This document shows positions 1 to 10,976 of a DNA stretch of 64,000 nt, one piece after another. Every line of letters begins with the position of its first letter. Position 1 is the first letter of the stretch. Source of the stretch: Desmodus rotundus (Eukaryota; Chordata; Mammalia; Chiroptera; Phyllostomidae); NCBI RefSeq assembly GCF_022682495.2, contig NC_071396.1, positions 58,669,159 through 58,733,158 on the forward strand, given 5' to 3'. The notes beneath the pieces are model-generated. The model saw only the letters and a program-made list of their open reading frames with translations, did not search any database and was not told the origin of the DNA. The position numbers and the translations under genes are program-made.

Positions 1-764
1 AATAAAAGCAGCTCTATTATTGCTCTGGATGCTGCTAGTTAGGCCAAAGTGAGGAATTATTTCCTTCAGTAAGGCTTACACTGCCTCTGAGGATTTCTCA
101 GTTCTAGTAGGATAGGTCTCCTGAAAAGGTAGCAACAAAGACTAACAAATACTGTATGTCCATCTTCAGGCCCTCTGTTTCTGGGTAAAGCCTACTTGCC
201 TGTCTTCAAACAGACACTGTCCTTGGTATTGTTTCCCTTCTTTCTTCTGATGGGGATCTGTCTTAGAGTTGTTCTTCTGGCACACAATACATCTAGCTAT
301 TGTTTTCCATATGACTTTAGAAATTCCAGCACCTCGAGTCAGTATACCCCTCACTCTCTTTTTAATGCAATCAGTTCACCTTTCTGAGCAAAGGTTCCTG
401 GCAGTAAGGCCTTGGCCTCTACTATTCCTTCAAGAGTCAACAATGACATACCCATCCTTTCTGTTCCCTTTGTCCCTATAACTGCTTCCATCTGTATATA
501 GAGTCCAGTCTGCCTCTTCTAGAGGATGGTCCTGTAAATCAATTAGTTTTGAGGGAGACCTTGGGATTGTCAAGAATTGCTTGGTACCTGCCCATTCTTC
601 CAGCAGTGAGCCACAGATTTCCTTTTTGCTCTAGCAGGCTTAACACTTGGTGGGGTACATAAATGGTGATAGGCTGTACCAACGAAACTTTTCACCTTCC
701 TGTAAAAGCCCACATGTGGCTGCTACAGCTCTCAAGCATGCTGGCCACCCATGGACAGTGTGAT
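1..764 (-). mobile_element. Class I endogenous retrovirus, pol part (RT connection, RNase H, integrase), decayed
   Basis: On the minus strand, 764 down to 1 reads as gammaretrovirus-like pol. The RT connection lies at about 760-560, an RNase H start with a LYTDGS-type motif at about 495-478, and the integrase zinc-binding region at 354-166, where a CIVCQKN motif is followed by an FED..QVGFTQ stretch. Stops and frameshifts interrupt all of it, so nothing is translatable at length. The provirus continues off the left edge and resumes at 2478 after a HAL1-like insertion. Assignment rests on pol motifs and their order. The family name cannot be settled without a repeat library. Confidence 0.75.
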
Positions 765-775
765 CTAGTTTCTTT

Positions 776-2466
776 CTTTTTTTTAAGTATTTTTTATTGA
801 TTATGCTATTACAGTTTTCCCAACTTTTCCCTCTTTATTCCCCCTCCACCCTGCATCCCCCAAACCTCCAGCATTCCCCCTCTTAGTTCACATCCATGGG
901 TTGTACATATAAGTTCTTTGAGTCCTCTGTTTCCTATACCATTTTTTTATCTCTCCCATCTATTTTATGCCTACTAATTATGCTTCTTCTTCCTGTATCT
1001 TTTCCCCCCATTCCTCCCTTCCCCCTCCCCTCTGAAATTGCTCCATGTGATGTCCATTTCTCTGATTCTGTTCCTGTTCTAGTTGTTTGCTTAGTTTTTC
1101 TTTCCTTTTAGGTTCATTTGGGGATAGTTGTGGGTTTGATGTCATTTAACTGTTCATAGTTTTGATCTTCTTTTTCTTAGACAAATCCCTTTAACATTTC
1201 ATATAATAAGGGCTTGGTGACGATGAACTCCTTTAACTTGACCTTATCTGGGAAGCACTTTATCTGCCCTTCCATTCTAAATGAGAGCTTTGCTGGATAG
1301 AATAATCTTGGATGTAAGTCCTTGCCTTTCATGACTTCAAATACGTCTTTACAGCCCCTTCTTGCCTGCAAGGTTTCTTTTGAGAAATCAGCTGATAGTC
1401 TAATAAGAACTCCTTTGAAGGTAACTCTCTGCTTATCTCTTGCTACTTTTAAGATTCTCTCTTTATCTTTCATCATGGGTAACTTAATGATGATGTGCCT
1501 TGATGTGTTCCTATTTGGGTCCAACTTCTTTGAGACTCTCTGGGCTTCCTGGACTTCCTGGAAATCTATTTCCTTTGCCAGATTGGGGAAGTTTTCCTTC
1601 ATTATTTGTTCAAATAAGTTTTCAGTTTCTTGGTCTTCCTCTTTTCCTCTGGCACCCTTATAATTCGGATATTGGAATGTTTCAGGTTGTCCCAGAGGTT
1701 TGCAAGACTCTCTTCACTTTTTTGAATTCTTGTTTCTTCATTTTGTTCCAGTTGGACATTTATTTTTTCCTTTTGTTCCAAATTGTTGCTTTGAGTCCTG
1801 GTTTCCTTCCTGTCACTGTTGGTTCCCAGGATATTTTGCTTTATTTCACTTGGGGTAGCCTTCATTTGTTTTTTCATTTTTTGACCAAGCTCAATCAGTT
1901 CTGTGAGCATTTTGATTACCAGGGCTTTAAATTCTCCATCAGATAGGTTGGCTATCTCCTCATCGCTTAGTTCTCTTTCTGAGGTTTTGCTCTGTTCTCT
2001 CATTTGGGCCATATTTCTTTGTCTTGGCACACCTGATAAGTTGTAAATGGGCAGGGCCTTAAGTATTCATCCAGGCAGGGCAACCAACCCTCTTTGTTGC
2101 GCAGTGGTGCTGTCTGCAGGGGAGGGGCCAGAGAGGGAATAATGCAGCTTGTCTCTAGGGCACTTTCCAACTGGACTCTCGTGTGAGACTGGAAGTTTCT
2201 CACATGGAGGCAACCACCATAATCCACAGTCATCTCTGAATCTCAGTTTTACCTTCAGCCAGCCCCGCCTGCACAGTCTGCCGCCTTACTGGTCTGGTTG
2301 TTCTGGTTGATTTTTTCTTTAATTCCTTGGTTATTGGAGTTCCATGCAGTTTGATTTTCTGGTGCTTTGGTTGTTTATGGATTTTAGATTAGTTGTTATC
2401 CTCCTTTTGGTTTTTCAAGGAAGCTAAGGGTTTCAACCTACACCTCCATCTTGACTGGAACTTGAC
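776..2466 (-). mobile_element. HAL1-like element A (ORF1-only LINE-1 derivative)
   Basis: Minus-strand half-L1 about 1.7 kb long, inserted in the retroviral pol. The 5' end (right side, near 2460) carries the AAGATGGAGGTGTAGG start seen in sister copies. ORF1 remnants occupy 2030-1602 and 1602-1177 (coiled coil, RRM-like and C-terminal parts, split by a frameshift). The 3' region runs directly to a poly(T) on the left at 776-783. No ORF2 lies between ORF1 and the 3' tail. An 11-bp target-site duplication CTAGTTTCTTT flanks it at 765-775 and 2467-2477, which proves insertion into the older ERV. Confidence 0.85.
1177..2030 (-). pseudogene. ORF1 remnant of HAL1-like element A
   Basis: Two minus-strand reading frames, 2030-1602 and 1602-1177, together cover an L1 ORF1p-like protein: a short basic N-terminus, a coiled-coil stretch, then the RNA-binding domain with an IRIIRVPEEK-type RRM start and the C-terminal domain with PRLFYPAKLSFRMEGQIK. 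The family protein binds L1 RNA as a trimeric chaperone. A frameshift close to 1602 separates the halves, so no full protein is possible. Confidence 0.8.
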
Positions 2467-2477
2467 CTAGTTTCTTT

Positions 2478-4350
2478 GACAAGCCCAATAAGACTCCTGT
2501 CAGATTAGAGCAGGAACCCAAGAAACCTTACTGCTTGTTGGCAAATCTGAGCCTTCTGTACTGATACTTTATAGCCACAAGATGCCAAGTGGTTCACTGT
2601 ACCTATAGTATTAGTTAAATGACATATCTACATATTGTGACAGAGTTCCTCCTTCTAGTTTTAGATCTTTTCAGCCCTGGCTCAAGGTCTCCCCCAAAAT
2701 TGTAGGCGAGTTCTTGAACCCTTGTGGTAAGACTGTCCAGCAGTAGAGTCTTGCCCTGAGAGTCCAGGTCCTGCCACCTAAAAGCAAACAATGGTTGAGA
2801 GTCTTGGTGAACTGGAACGCAAAAGAAAGCATCTTTTAGGTCCAATACTGAATACCAGAGACTGTCCAGGGTATGCTGTTCTGTATGTCATTTATGACCC
2901 TTAAATCTTGTATTATAGAGGGAGTGGCATGGACAAATAAGTCCAAATTCCTGAACCTTCTGAATTATTGTGCGTATTCCGTGTAGGTCTTCCTTTTGCA
3001 GGGATACTGCCTCTTACTGGAGTCTCCACCCCTGGTCTGAGGTCAACTTTAACAAAGGAAGCTGTTTAGCCTTCCCTGGCCTTCCAGAAGCCCACACAAT
3101 GGTGTTTACCTGATTCTCCATTTCTTATGGTGAGCATTGCTTTCCTCCTTCCCATAGTTTCATAAGAAAATGCTGGTATGCTCTGGAGGGACCTTAGGTG
3201 GAGCTGTCATTCTTCTGGAGAGAAAGTGATTTGAGCTCAGACTTTCAACAACAAATCCCAGAGGAGAAAAACTATATCTGCCACAGTACATTCTTAATGT
3301 CTTCAAGGAAAATTGGCTTTCAGGGCTTCCAGAAATTCCAGTTACAGTTCAGCTAGAGGTCTAAGGACCACAAAATATGTTGCTTTGGTATCAATCAAAA
3401 GGGTCTACAATTTGTTCCCCCACTGTCAGTTTTACCTGAGTTCTCAGACCCTGACCTCCTTTTCCCTTGCTTGGGGCACTTATTTTTGCAGCGCACATTT
3501 CCCTTACAATATGATTGTCCTGCCCTGGTAGGAGCTTGTCATCCACCAAATTTGGTTCTGTAACAGGTTTGGGATGGAGAGATCAGTTCAGGCTTGCCTC
3601 CTTTGGCTCCCTCAGCCAAGTTAGGAGGAGGACTCCCCTGGGGAGGATTCCCCAGGAGGGGCCATGAGAGCTCTGACCATGCTCAGAACAGCCATCCTTA
3701 TCTTCCCGGTCCCTCTCTTCTGAGCTTCTGTTATCTGCCACAGGCAAATTCTTTTTTCTCTGGGCCATTTTCCCATTCCTCTGATCTTTTACAAAACAAC
3801 TCTAAATACAGTATAGTACAGTAGTTTAAAGAGCCATTCATCATCTAACATTCTCCTAAATCCAGATTATACATGAGCCAAGCAACATTACAATAAAAAA
3901 CCATTTTCTTAAGCATAGGTCAACCAGTCAGCCAGAATTCACCCCAAAGGGCTGTTTCCCAGAACAGAGGCTACCCCACCACCATATTCTACCAGAGCTC
4001 TGTAATATCACACAAACCAGAAGGCACCTTAATTAAACCAGAAGGCACCTCTTTACCAGACAGAACTCTATAAACCAGAAACCACCTTAATTAAATGGGA
4101 CTGCAATCCCAAACCAGAAAGCTCAGTGATTCAATTTCAAGTGAAGGTGACAGGTGGTGCTGAGAATCAGAGGAGAGTCCTCAAATGAAATCACTTGGCA
4201 GCTTCTAGGGAGTCTCCAAATCCACACACTAGGGCTCCTCAGTCCAGGCAGCCAATGGGACTCCACACCAAATAACCACTTAGCAGAGACTCCTGAAAAT
4301 GTCCTATCTGGGTCGCCTGAATATGAAACTGGAAGTCAGTGATCAGGCTG
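2478..4350 (-). mobile_element. Class I ERV, 5' part: RT, protease, gag and leader remnants
   Basis: Continuation of the provirus on the minus strand. RT shows DLKDAFF at about 2843-2815 and, further on, the catalytic box in a degenerate form (YVDM, near 2630). Protease remnants lie at about 3400-3310, where the active-site triad context reads DTKA. A gag nucleocapsid Cys-rich trace is near 3540-3470. The leader and gag toward 4350 are rich in short repeats, such as the AACCAGAAGGCACCT units at 4015-4050. Compared with the usual gag-pol spacing, sequence is missing between RT and the connection. Frames are closed throughout, so the copy is defective. Confidence 0.7.
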
Positions 4351-4797
4351 CCTGTCACTAGCAGAGGCAATAAGTAGAGACAAGGATTGAATTTTTATGG
4401 GTGCTTTACTCATATGGCTGGCAACATGAGGAGTCAGTGGGTTATGTACCCTCAAAAACCATCTTAACATCTCATTTCAAGCCTACCTTTTTATCAGAAG
4501 AAAAGGTAGGTAAGGGGTTTGGAAAAAGGTTAATTGGATAACAGCAAGTTTCCTAGTACTCCTTTATCTGTTGATCAACAATTCTTTATATGCATCCCTC
4601 CTTGCAACACAATGGCTCAGATACTGTCTCCATGGCTTGCAGACCTCCTGGGGTACAAAAGGTTGAATTGCTTGTGGACCTCCTGGAGTCATTGTGGCCA
4701 TGCATTCCAGTTCCTGGAATAACAGCTTTCCACATGCATTAATCACTTAAGCCTATTAACTAAGGCTAAAATCTTTGACTGTAGAGTTCCCCTATCA
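4351..4797 (-). mobile_element. ERV 5' LTR (minus strand)
   Basis: About 447 bp bounded by TG/CA-like ends in plus orientation. It closely resembles the separate LTR at 39779-40247: both share TGTCACTA at the left, a GATTGAAT..ATGGG.GCTTTA.TCA.ATGGC block and a GTTCCC..TATCA right end. In the sense (minus) direction the sister copy has AATAAAGCTCCC as polyadenylation signal and this copy has AGTAAAGCACCC, a mutated signal. Its position next to the leader and gag makes it the 5' LTR. Exact ends are inferred from the comparison. Confidence 0.65.
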
Positions 4798-4811
4798 AGG
4801 AGGCAACTTGG

Positions 4812-6731
4812 GAACTTGGTGTCTGGCCAACAGGGAGGTATAGGTAGATATGCTTCACTTCCTCAAACAATCAAAAGATGGAAAACAATCAATTAAAAAA
4901 CAAAAAACAACTGACAGAAAATCCAACAACCAATGAGTTAAAGAAACATTCATCCAGACTGGTAGGAGGGATGGAGACAGGAAGCCAGGGCAGCAAAAAC
5001 GCACAAAAAGGTGGCAGTTGGTGGACTGGCATGGGAGAAGCAGATGGTGGACTGAGATATCCCACATTCGAGTGAGGATAAGATGAGAGGAACAACTGGG
5101 GAGCAAGACAGCCTGCGCAACCCAGGGTTCCACCACAGGAAATGAAAGACTCAAAATCTCTGGCTGTAAAAAGCTTTGGGTGTTGCGGCAGCAGGAGAAA
5201 CTCCTAGTCTCACAGGAGAGTCCATTGGAGGGACCCACAGGGTCCTAGAGTGTACACAAGCCCATATATCTGGCAATCAGCACCTGAAAGGGTACAATCT
5301 GCTTGTGGGAAGTGAGGGAAGTGACTGAAAGTGGAGCAAGAACCAAGCAAGTGGCATTGCTCCCTCCCTGACTCTTCCCCCACATACAGCGCTACAACAC
5401 AGTAAAGAGGCTTGCCCTGCCCTGGGGAATACCTAAGGCTCTGGCCCTTACAATGTAACAAGTGCACCAAAGCAAAGAAATATGGCCCAAATGAAAGAAC
5501 AGATCAAAGCTCCAAAAAAATGCAACTAAGTGATCAAGAGATAGATAACCTATCAGATGTACTGTTCAAAACCCTGGTAATCAAAATGCTCACAGGATTG
5601 GTTAAGTATGGTCACAAAATAAAGGAAGAAGTGAAGGCTATGCAAAATGAAATACAGAAAAATATACAGGGAACCCAAAGTGAAGGAAGGGAATGGGACT
5701 CAAATCAGAGATTTGGAGGAGAAGGAAGAAATAAACATTCAACTGCAACACAATGAAGAAATAAGAATTCAAAAAAAAAAAATGAGGAGAGGCTTAGGAA
5801 CCTCTGGGACAACCTTAAACATTCCAACATCTGAATCATAGGGGTGTCAGAAGGAAAAGAGGAAGACCAAGAAATTGAAAACATATTTGAAAAAATAATG
5901 AAGGAGAACTTCCCTAATCTGGCAAAGGAAATAGACATGCAAGTCCAGGAAGCTCAGAGAGTCCCAAAGAAGCTGGACCCAAGGAGGAACACACCAAGAC
6001 ACATCATAATTACATTACCCAAGATGAAACAGAAGGAGAGAATCTTAGAAGCAGCAAGAAAAAAGGAAAGAGCTACTTACAAAGGAGTTCCCATTAGACT
6101 ATCAGCTGATTTTTCAAAAGGAAGCTTGCAGGCAAGAAGGGGCTGGCAAGAAGTATTCAAAATCATGAAAGGCAAGGACCTACGACCTAGATTACTCTAT
6201 CCAGCAAAGCTATCATTTAGAATGGAAGGGCAGATAAAGTGCTTCCCAGATAAGGTCAAGTTAAAGGAGTTCATCATCACCAAGTCATTATTATATGAAA
6301 TGTTAAAGGGACTTATCTAAGAAAAAGAAAAAGATCAAAACTATGAACAGTAAAATGACAACAAACTCACAACTATCAACAACTGAAACTAAAAAACAAA
6401 AATAAAAACAAACTAAGCAAACAACTAGAACAGGAACAGAATCACAGAAATGGGGATCACATGGAGGATTATCAGCGGGAAGGGGGCTGGGGAGAATGGG
6501 GGTAAAGATACAGGGAATAAGAAGCATAAGTGGTAGGCACTAGACAGGGGGAGATTAAGAATAGTATAGGAAATGTAGAAGCCAAAGAACTTATATGTAT
6601 GTCCCGTAGTCATGAAGTAAGGTGGGGAATGCTGGAGGGGGGTTTAGTGTGGGGCAGAGGGGGATAAATGGGAGGGGGAAAATGGGACAATTATAATAGC
6701 ATAATCAATAAAACATACAAATAAAAAAAGA
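4812..6731 (+). mobile_element. HAL1-like element B
   Basis: Plus-strand half-L1 of about 1.9 kb, flanked by an 11-bp near-duplicate AGG[C/T]AACTTGG (4801-4811 and 6732-6742). The 5' part (about 4820-5480) is the family 5' UTR. ORF1 remnants lie at about 5481-6320. The 3' UTR (6321-6710) holds the G-rich strip and the family tail GGGACAATTATAATAGCATA, followed by an A-rich tract. No ORF2 is present. It landed immediately beside the ERV LTR. Confidence 0.85.
5481..6320 (+). pseudogene. ORF1 remnant of HAL1-like element B
   Basis: The frame opens with ATGGCCCAAATGAAAGAACA, as in other copies, but is broken around 5690-5840 by frameshifts and a stop. The downstream frame, 5844-6320 (158 aa), is intact and covers most of the RRM-like and C-terminal RNA-binding domains of an L1 ORF1p-type protein (motifs KKLDPRRNTPRHIIITLPK, then LSADFSKGSLQARR). 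It is not a functional gene. Confidence 0.8.
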
Positions 6732-6742
6732 AGGTAACTTGG

Positions 6743-6986
6743 TTTTAGGAAGCAAGCCAGGGAAAGCCAGGCTCGGGTGGGGAGATGTTCCTGGGAGCGG
6801 GAGGCTAAGAGATCCCACTCCAAGTTTCCCTGATACCCAACCCCAGGGCCTTGGGGGCTGATTTGTGAACTGGGGGAGGAAGCTTATATCTAGATGAGCC
6901 TCCCTGAGGTTCTCAAGCACACCAGGGAGCACATGGTTGACCAGACCACATGTGCAGTCCACAGGGAGCCCCTAACCCAGTGACAG
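6743..6986 (-). other. Probable former ABTB1 3' UTR, no gene seen
   Basis: Between element B and the ancestral ABTB1 stop lies 244 bp of unique-looking sequence with no ORF or repeat I recognise. By position it would be the ABTB1 3' UTR. I see no AATAAA on the minus strand here. Confidence 0.35.
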
Positions 6987-7191
6987 TCAGCAGTCCAGGC
7001 CAATAGACACCAGCAGGTGCTCAAGAGCATGTAGCTGCTGCTGTATCACTAAATGTTGCTGTAGATCTGTACCATGCTGGCCATGTAGAAGCAGATGTCA
7101 TCTATCAGCAGGATAGAGCCCAGCTTCTGACAGCCACCAGAGCCACCACATCCTCCCTCACAGCCTCTGAGAACTCCTCCCCCTCTACCAG
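6987..7191 (-). pseudogene. ABTB1: ABTB1 exon 12 remnant with native stop preserved
   Basis: Begins LVEGEEFSEAVRED after an acceptor CACAG. It is frameshifted near 7110, then reads IDDICFYMASMVQIYSNI followed by TAG and TGA codons at 7051-7046. The final codons LLVSIGLDC and the native TGA (6989-6987) survive. Confidence 0.88.
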
Positions 7192-7266
7192 CTGTGAACA
7201 GACTGGCTCAGGGCATGCCTGCTGCCCACTGCCTGCCCCCACCCACCAAAGCTTACACTGGCCCAC

Positions 7267-7466
7267 CTTCTTGATAACCTTGCCATGTCATTGTACTGGT
7301 CCTCAAGGCCAACCAGGCAGAACAGCTTGGCCACAGGCTACACACCTACATATGCCAACCACGGTGTCCTCATCCAGCAGCTGGGCCAGACTGCAGTCAC
7401 ACAGTTGTTTCAGACCCAGCAATAGCTACATGTTAGCCATCCTCAGCACATCATAAGCCACCTTTT
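7267..7466 (-). pseudogene. ABTB1: ABTB1 exon 11 remnant with TAG stop and 7-bp insertion
   Basis: Reads AYDVLRMANM-stop-LLLGLKQLC, against AYDVLSVADMYLLPGLKRLC. The TAG at 7428-7426 replaces a Tyr codon. Further on, LAQLLDEDTVVG is intact, followed by an insertion of about 7 bp before the GTGGCCAAGC block. Acceptor and GTGGG donor remain. Confidence 0.88.
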
Positions 7467-7724
7467 CTGGGGGTGGGGGGCAGCTGTGGTGAAATGAGGG
7501 TGAGGGAGGGTGCACCTTGAGGTCACCAAGACCTCTCAGGATCCCAGCTGTAAGGTTGGGACCTACTGGGGAGAGAGGTTGGAGGCTTCAGGCAGAGGAG
7601 AAGCTCCCTACCCATGCCAGGTGCCTGGCCCAGATCCCTGTTGATATCAATGGAACCAAAATGGACACAAGAGCCTGGGGTTCCCATGCCTCAGGCAGAG
7701 CAGAGCCTGAGCTCTGAACCACAC

Positions 7725-7815
7725 AGACATGAGCTAGGAAATTCTAGCTGTGGCATCTTGGGCAAATCACTTCATCTCTGTGCCTCAGCTGCCCTGTGAG
7801 CCACAGACAATCATG
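7725..7815 (+). repeat. MIR SINE fragment
   Basis: Contains GGGCAAATCACTTCATCTCTGT and TGCCTCAG, the hallmark MIR core, in plus orientation. It lies in ABTB1 intron 10. Confidence 0.75.
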
Positions 7816-8059
7816 CCTGCCTTAAAATGCTGTCAGAAAACTGACAAAAGTTGCTTCTGGTAAAACTAAGGCAGAGACCCTACTAATGGAGGGGAAGTAA
7901 CTATTTACCAGCTCCCTCCTACCTATAGAGGCTGTGGGATTTAGGGCATAGCCATAGTTGTACCCTGTGCTGGAAGAGATCATGTGCTCAGCTCCAGTCC
8001 AGACTTTGGATGGCCACAGGAAGCAGGCTGAATACAGAGCTGACAGGACCTCTGCTAAC

Positions 8060-8290
8060 CCATCACAGGCCACATGCATGGTGCTTACTTGTGCCAGGCA
8101 CTGTATGTGCAGTATGCACATTCATCCACACAAGACCTTAAGAGGTAACAACTATCAGTATCCCCATTTTCTAGAAGAGGAAATTGAAGCATAAAGCAGT
8201 TGAGTAACTAGCCCAAGATCTCACAGCTCTGTGGGGGACTAACTCAGTGTTAAACCAGATTTGGAGCCCAAGTCTTTGTTCTGAGTCATT
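8060..8290 (-). repeat. MIR SINE fragment
   Basis: TATCCCCATTTTCTAGAAGA, GAGTAACTAGCCCAAGATCTC and the GGAGCCCAAGTCT end give the reverse complement of the MIR core. Confidence 0.8.
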
Positions 8291-8695
8291 AAGAAGCTGC
8301 TTGCTGGGTGGCAAAGCTTCCTGGGGTCAGGATGAGCCAAGGTGGATGCTGGGTGTCAGGGTCCAGAGAGCTGGTCTACACTACAGGAGAAATGAAATAA
8401 GGAGGTAGGAGGGATTCTCTAAAAGGCTATGTGGTAAATACTGTGTGCCATAGGGTCTCTGTCACAGCTGCTCAGATTTGCCATTGTGCAAAAGCAGCCA
8501 CAGACAATACAGAAATGAATGGGTGTGGTTGTAGTTTCTGTAAAAAAAATATTGACATACAGGCTAGATATGGCCTGCAGCCCAAGGTGGAATGAATAAC
8601 CAGCAAGCTGCCTGCCCAGGGATACTCACCTCCATATGAAGGGAAGACAAAGTTCTCTCTTCCAAAAGTTACCATATGTACAGTGGCCTTTATAC

Positions 8696-8710
8696 ACACA
8701 CACACACACC
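8696..8710 (+). repeat. (CA)n microsatellite
   Basis: Short uninterrupted CA dinucleotide run in ABTB1 intron 10. Confidence 0.8.
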
Positions 8711-9197
8711 CTGGCAGAGAACACTCCTGGCACTATCTGCTGCCGCCCACGTTGCCATGTGTAGGGAGGCCTTGGAGCAGGTGAAGATACAGGGAGGCAG
8801 TAAGAAAACAGAAGACAGGAGATAGAGAACCCCAGGTGTCTGCAGCAAACTGCAGGCAGGAGGCTCAGAGACCCTCACTGTTGCAGGAATCCAGGGCTAC
8901 AGTCCTCTTGTTGAAGAATTTGGGGACCCTATGTGGCTGACTTGTCCCCAAGTGTCATGTGCTCATGACATGGGTGTTGTCACTCATTTCTGTTCTATAA
9001 CCTACTGAGGGCCCCTCCACCTAAAAGAAAAAAGCAAATGGGCCCCACACTCCCTCTCCAGCTGCATGGAAAACCTGTCTCTCAGAGCCAATCAGGACCT
9101 GGGCCTTAAAGCCCCATAGTGACATGGCTGTGTGCCTGTCCTGACCATCGTGCTTCCTGCCCCTGGCACTGAACACACAGCCCACACCAGCCTGAAC

Positions 9198-9364
9198 CTT
9201 GGCATGGCTGCTGTATGTGTAGTAGATAGAAAACATGGGTGAAGATGCAGGGCCAGATTCTGGGTGATGGCTGGAAGGTCACCAATGGGCTCCAGCCCCT
9301 CATTCTCTCCAAAGTGGTCATCTAGCAGGGCCTGGAAGTAGTCACTGTGGCCAGAAAAGAAGAC
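9198..9364 (-). pseudogene. ABTB1: ABTB1 exon 10 remnant (second BTB domain)
   Basis: Reads HSDYFQALLDDHFGENE, against RSDYFRALLDDHFRESE, then falls out of frame before the FTHVLYYMYS segment, whose nucleotides are still recognisable at about 9250-9205. The lower boundary is inferred. Confidence 0.85.
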
Positions 9365-9457
9365 TTGGGGAAGGCTAGGCTTAGGGACAGCCAGGGCCAG
9401 GGCTGTGCCCAGAGGAGCTGGCCCAGGGCTTAATCCAGGGAGCGGGTTTGACATCAC

Positions 9458-9553
9458 CTTGTGACAGAGAAAGCTGCAACCCTCCACTCGGAAGCAAGTA
9501 TTAGGAAAGATTTTGAAGACATCAGGAAAAAGGAAGGGCAGCTCCCAAGATCA
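9458..9553 (-). pseudogene. ABTB1: ABTB1 exon 9 remnant
   Basis: Acceptor CCACAG is followed by WELPF..PDVF and CFRVEGCSFLCHK, a close match to the start of the second BTB domain. One base is missing near the exon start and creates an immediate stop. Donor GTGATG is kept. Confidence 0.85.
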
Positions 9554-9689
9554 CTGTGGAGTATGTAAAAGGAGATACCATTAGAGAGAAGGTAGTGAGA
9601 AGGCAAGTGAGAGAAGGTAGAGAGGTTGGCCTCCACCAAGAGCCTACTTTGCCTTGATCCTGGAGGCATGGGCTGCCAGCCCGTCTGCA

Positions 9690-9800
9690 TATTTAAATAC
9701 AAGACAAACAACAGTGAACAACTAGGCTCAGAAAAGGGAAGTGACTGGCTGAAGGCTACACAAGAAATTGAACCCAAATGTGGGACTTGCCACCCACAGC
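9690..9800 (-). repeat. MIR SINE fragment
   Basis: AAGTGACTGGCTGAAGGCTACA and TTGAACCCAAATGTGGGACT resemble the reversed MIR core with moderate divergence. Confidence 0.6.
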
Positions 9801-9865
9801 CCAGTGCCCAGACACATCTCCTGCCCACCAGCCCCAGCCCCAAGGCCCTGTGTGCTTAGTAGGAG

Positions 9866-9996
9866 CTCAGAGGGTAGGGTGTAGTCAGCCAGTAGGACCA
9901 GGTCCTCCGAGAGCCAGGAGTCCTCTGGTAGGGGAGCCTGATGCTCAGAACCTTCACATACTTGTATATGGCAAGGATGCCATTGCAGAGGAGACA
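9866..9996 (-). pseudogene. ABTB1: ABTB1 exon 8 remnant, donor lost
   Basis: Matches the YVKVLSI..P region and then SEDLVLLADYTLPSEL, against REDMALLADCALPPEL. An indel separates the two parts. The expected donor GT after the last codon reads CTACTAAG, so the site is gone. The upstream acceptor also looks altered (TGCAA). Confidence 0.75.
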
Positions 9997-10085
9997 AGGT
10001 AGCTTCAGGGAATTAGGTTGTCCCTGCCAGTTCCTGCCCAAAGCCCTGGACCCCAAAGCCTAGACACACTGAACTCAGACACTAC

Positions 10086-10178
10086 CTTGCACTTGGCCTC
10101 CAGGTCACTGATCCAATAGCTGGCACTGCTTGGCCAAGCACTCACAGTCACTATGTTCTACACTGATGTCCAGGTGGC
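10086..10178 (-). pseudogene. ABTB1: ABTB1 exon 7 remnant, frameshifted
   Basis: After acceptor CTCCCAG, nucleotides match the exon for LDIGVEH..DCERLAKQCQLW..SDLEAKC. Small deletions remove bases in EHVSD and QLWDLL. The donor GTAGTG is present. Confidence 0.8.
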
Positions 10179-10579
10179 CTGGGAGCAGTGTGGGAAGCTC
10201 AGGGCCTGAGAGGGGCCATTGACAGTATACTACATTGGCATGTAGTTTCATAGGTGGTCCCTCCTGCTCAGTCACTTGGCTGCAGCGCTGAGACTTCTGG
10301 GCCTATATGCTGCCTTGACTTCCCCATAAGAGCCAGTGCCTGAGTTCTATAGGTCCCAGAACAGACAGGAGGGGAGCTCAGTTTATGGGTGAAACAAGCT
10401 CTTCCTTGTCAGATACACCAGCTCATTGTCTGCCAATCCAACCCAGGAGGCAACTGGAATTGCATCACACTGCAGGGGACAAAACACCAGGCAGTAAAAG
10501 GTCAGCCCAAGGCCACAGCTGGGTCTGTTCCTGGACAGAAACAGAGCCTCCACACTGCCTGCTCAACCCCGGCCTGGGG

Positions 10580-10622
10580 GTGGGGGATCACTGCAGCAGG
10601 GCCTGAAGGCCACAGGATTGAT
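10580..10622 (-). pseudogene. ABTB1: ABTB1 exon 6 remnant, acceptor AG changed to GG
   Basis: The minus strand reads TGCGG before ATCAATCCTGTGGCCTTC (INPVAF), where TGCAG is expected, so the acceptor is destroyed at 10624-10623. A one-base deletion follows before CCCTGCTGCAG. The lower boundary is uncertain. Confidence 0.75.
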
Positions 10623-10718
10623 CCGCAGGAAGAGACAGGCAGGAAGGAAGGTTAGAAGCGTGGGCCAGCACAAGCCCCCTGCTGTCCCTCTGCTCCCCCA
10701 CCCCAGGGAGAGATGCAC

Positions 10719-10887
10719 CAGTGGGTGCCTGAGGACCATGATGCTCTTGCCCTTCCATTTGGTGTCCAGTATTTGGTGAAGTAGGCACTGAATGCACCCC
10801 TGATGCAGTGATGGGCCCGGGAGGGCTTCCTGAGCACCATAAAGAACACCTCTCCTCAGTCTCACCACTCCAGTCCCCCATCCCATC
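10719..10887 (-). pseudogene. ABTB1: ABTB1 exon 5 remnant (first BTB domain), frameshifted
   Basis: Nucleotide identity to the BTB exon is visible from GAAGCCCTCCCGGG through GTGCCTACTTCACCAAATACTGGACACC. The last part reads LDTKWKGKSIMVLRHPL, almost unchanged, but at least two indels shift the frame before it (one near 10770-10760). The donor begins GTGCAT, a weak form. Confidence 0.85.
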
Positions 10888-10976
10888 CTGTAGGACAGCC
10901 CTCAGCCCCATGCAGGCCACACCCACCTCAGACCCACTGGGCAAAGGCCATCCACATACCCTGTGCTCCGTCTCAC

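Noticed and set aside
4878..5238. Small host genes at ORFs of 65-127 aa
   Set aside because: They lie in the 5' UTR of a half-L1 element and recur as decayed text in its sister copies.
9092..9487. 131-aa minus-strand ORF as a novel gene
   Set aside because: It only fuses ABTB1 exons 9 and 10 remnants through the intron by read-through.
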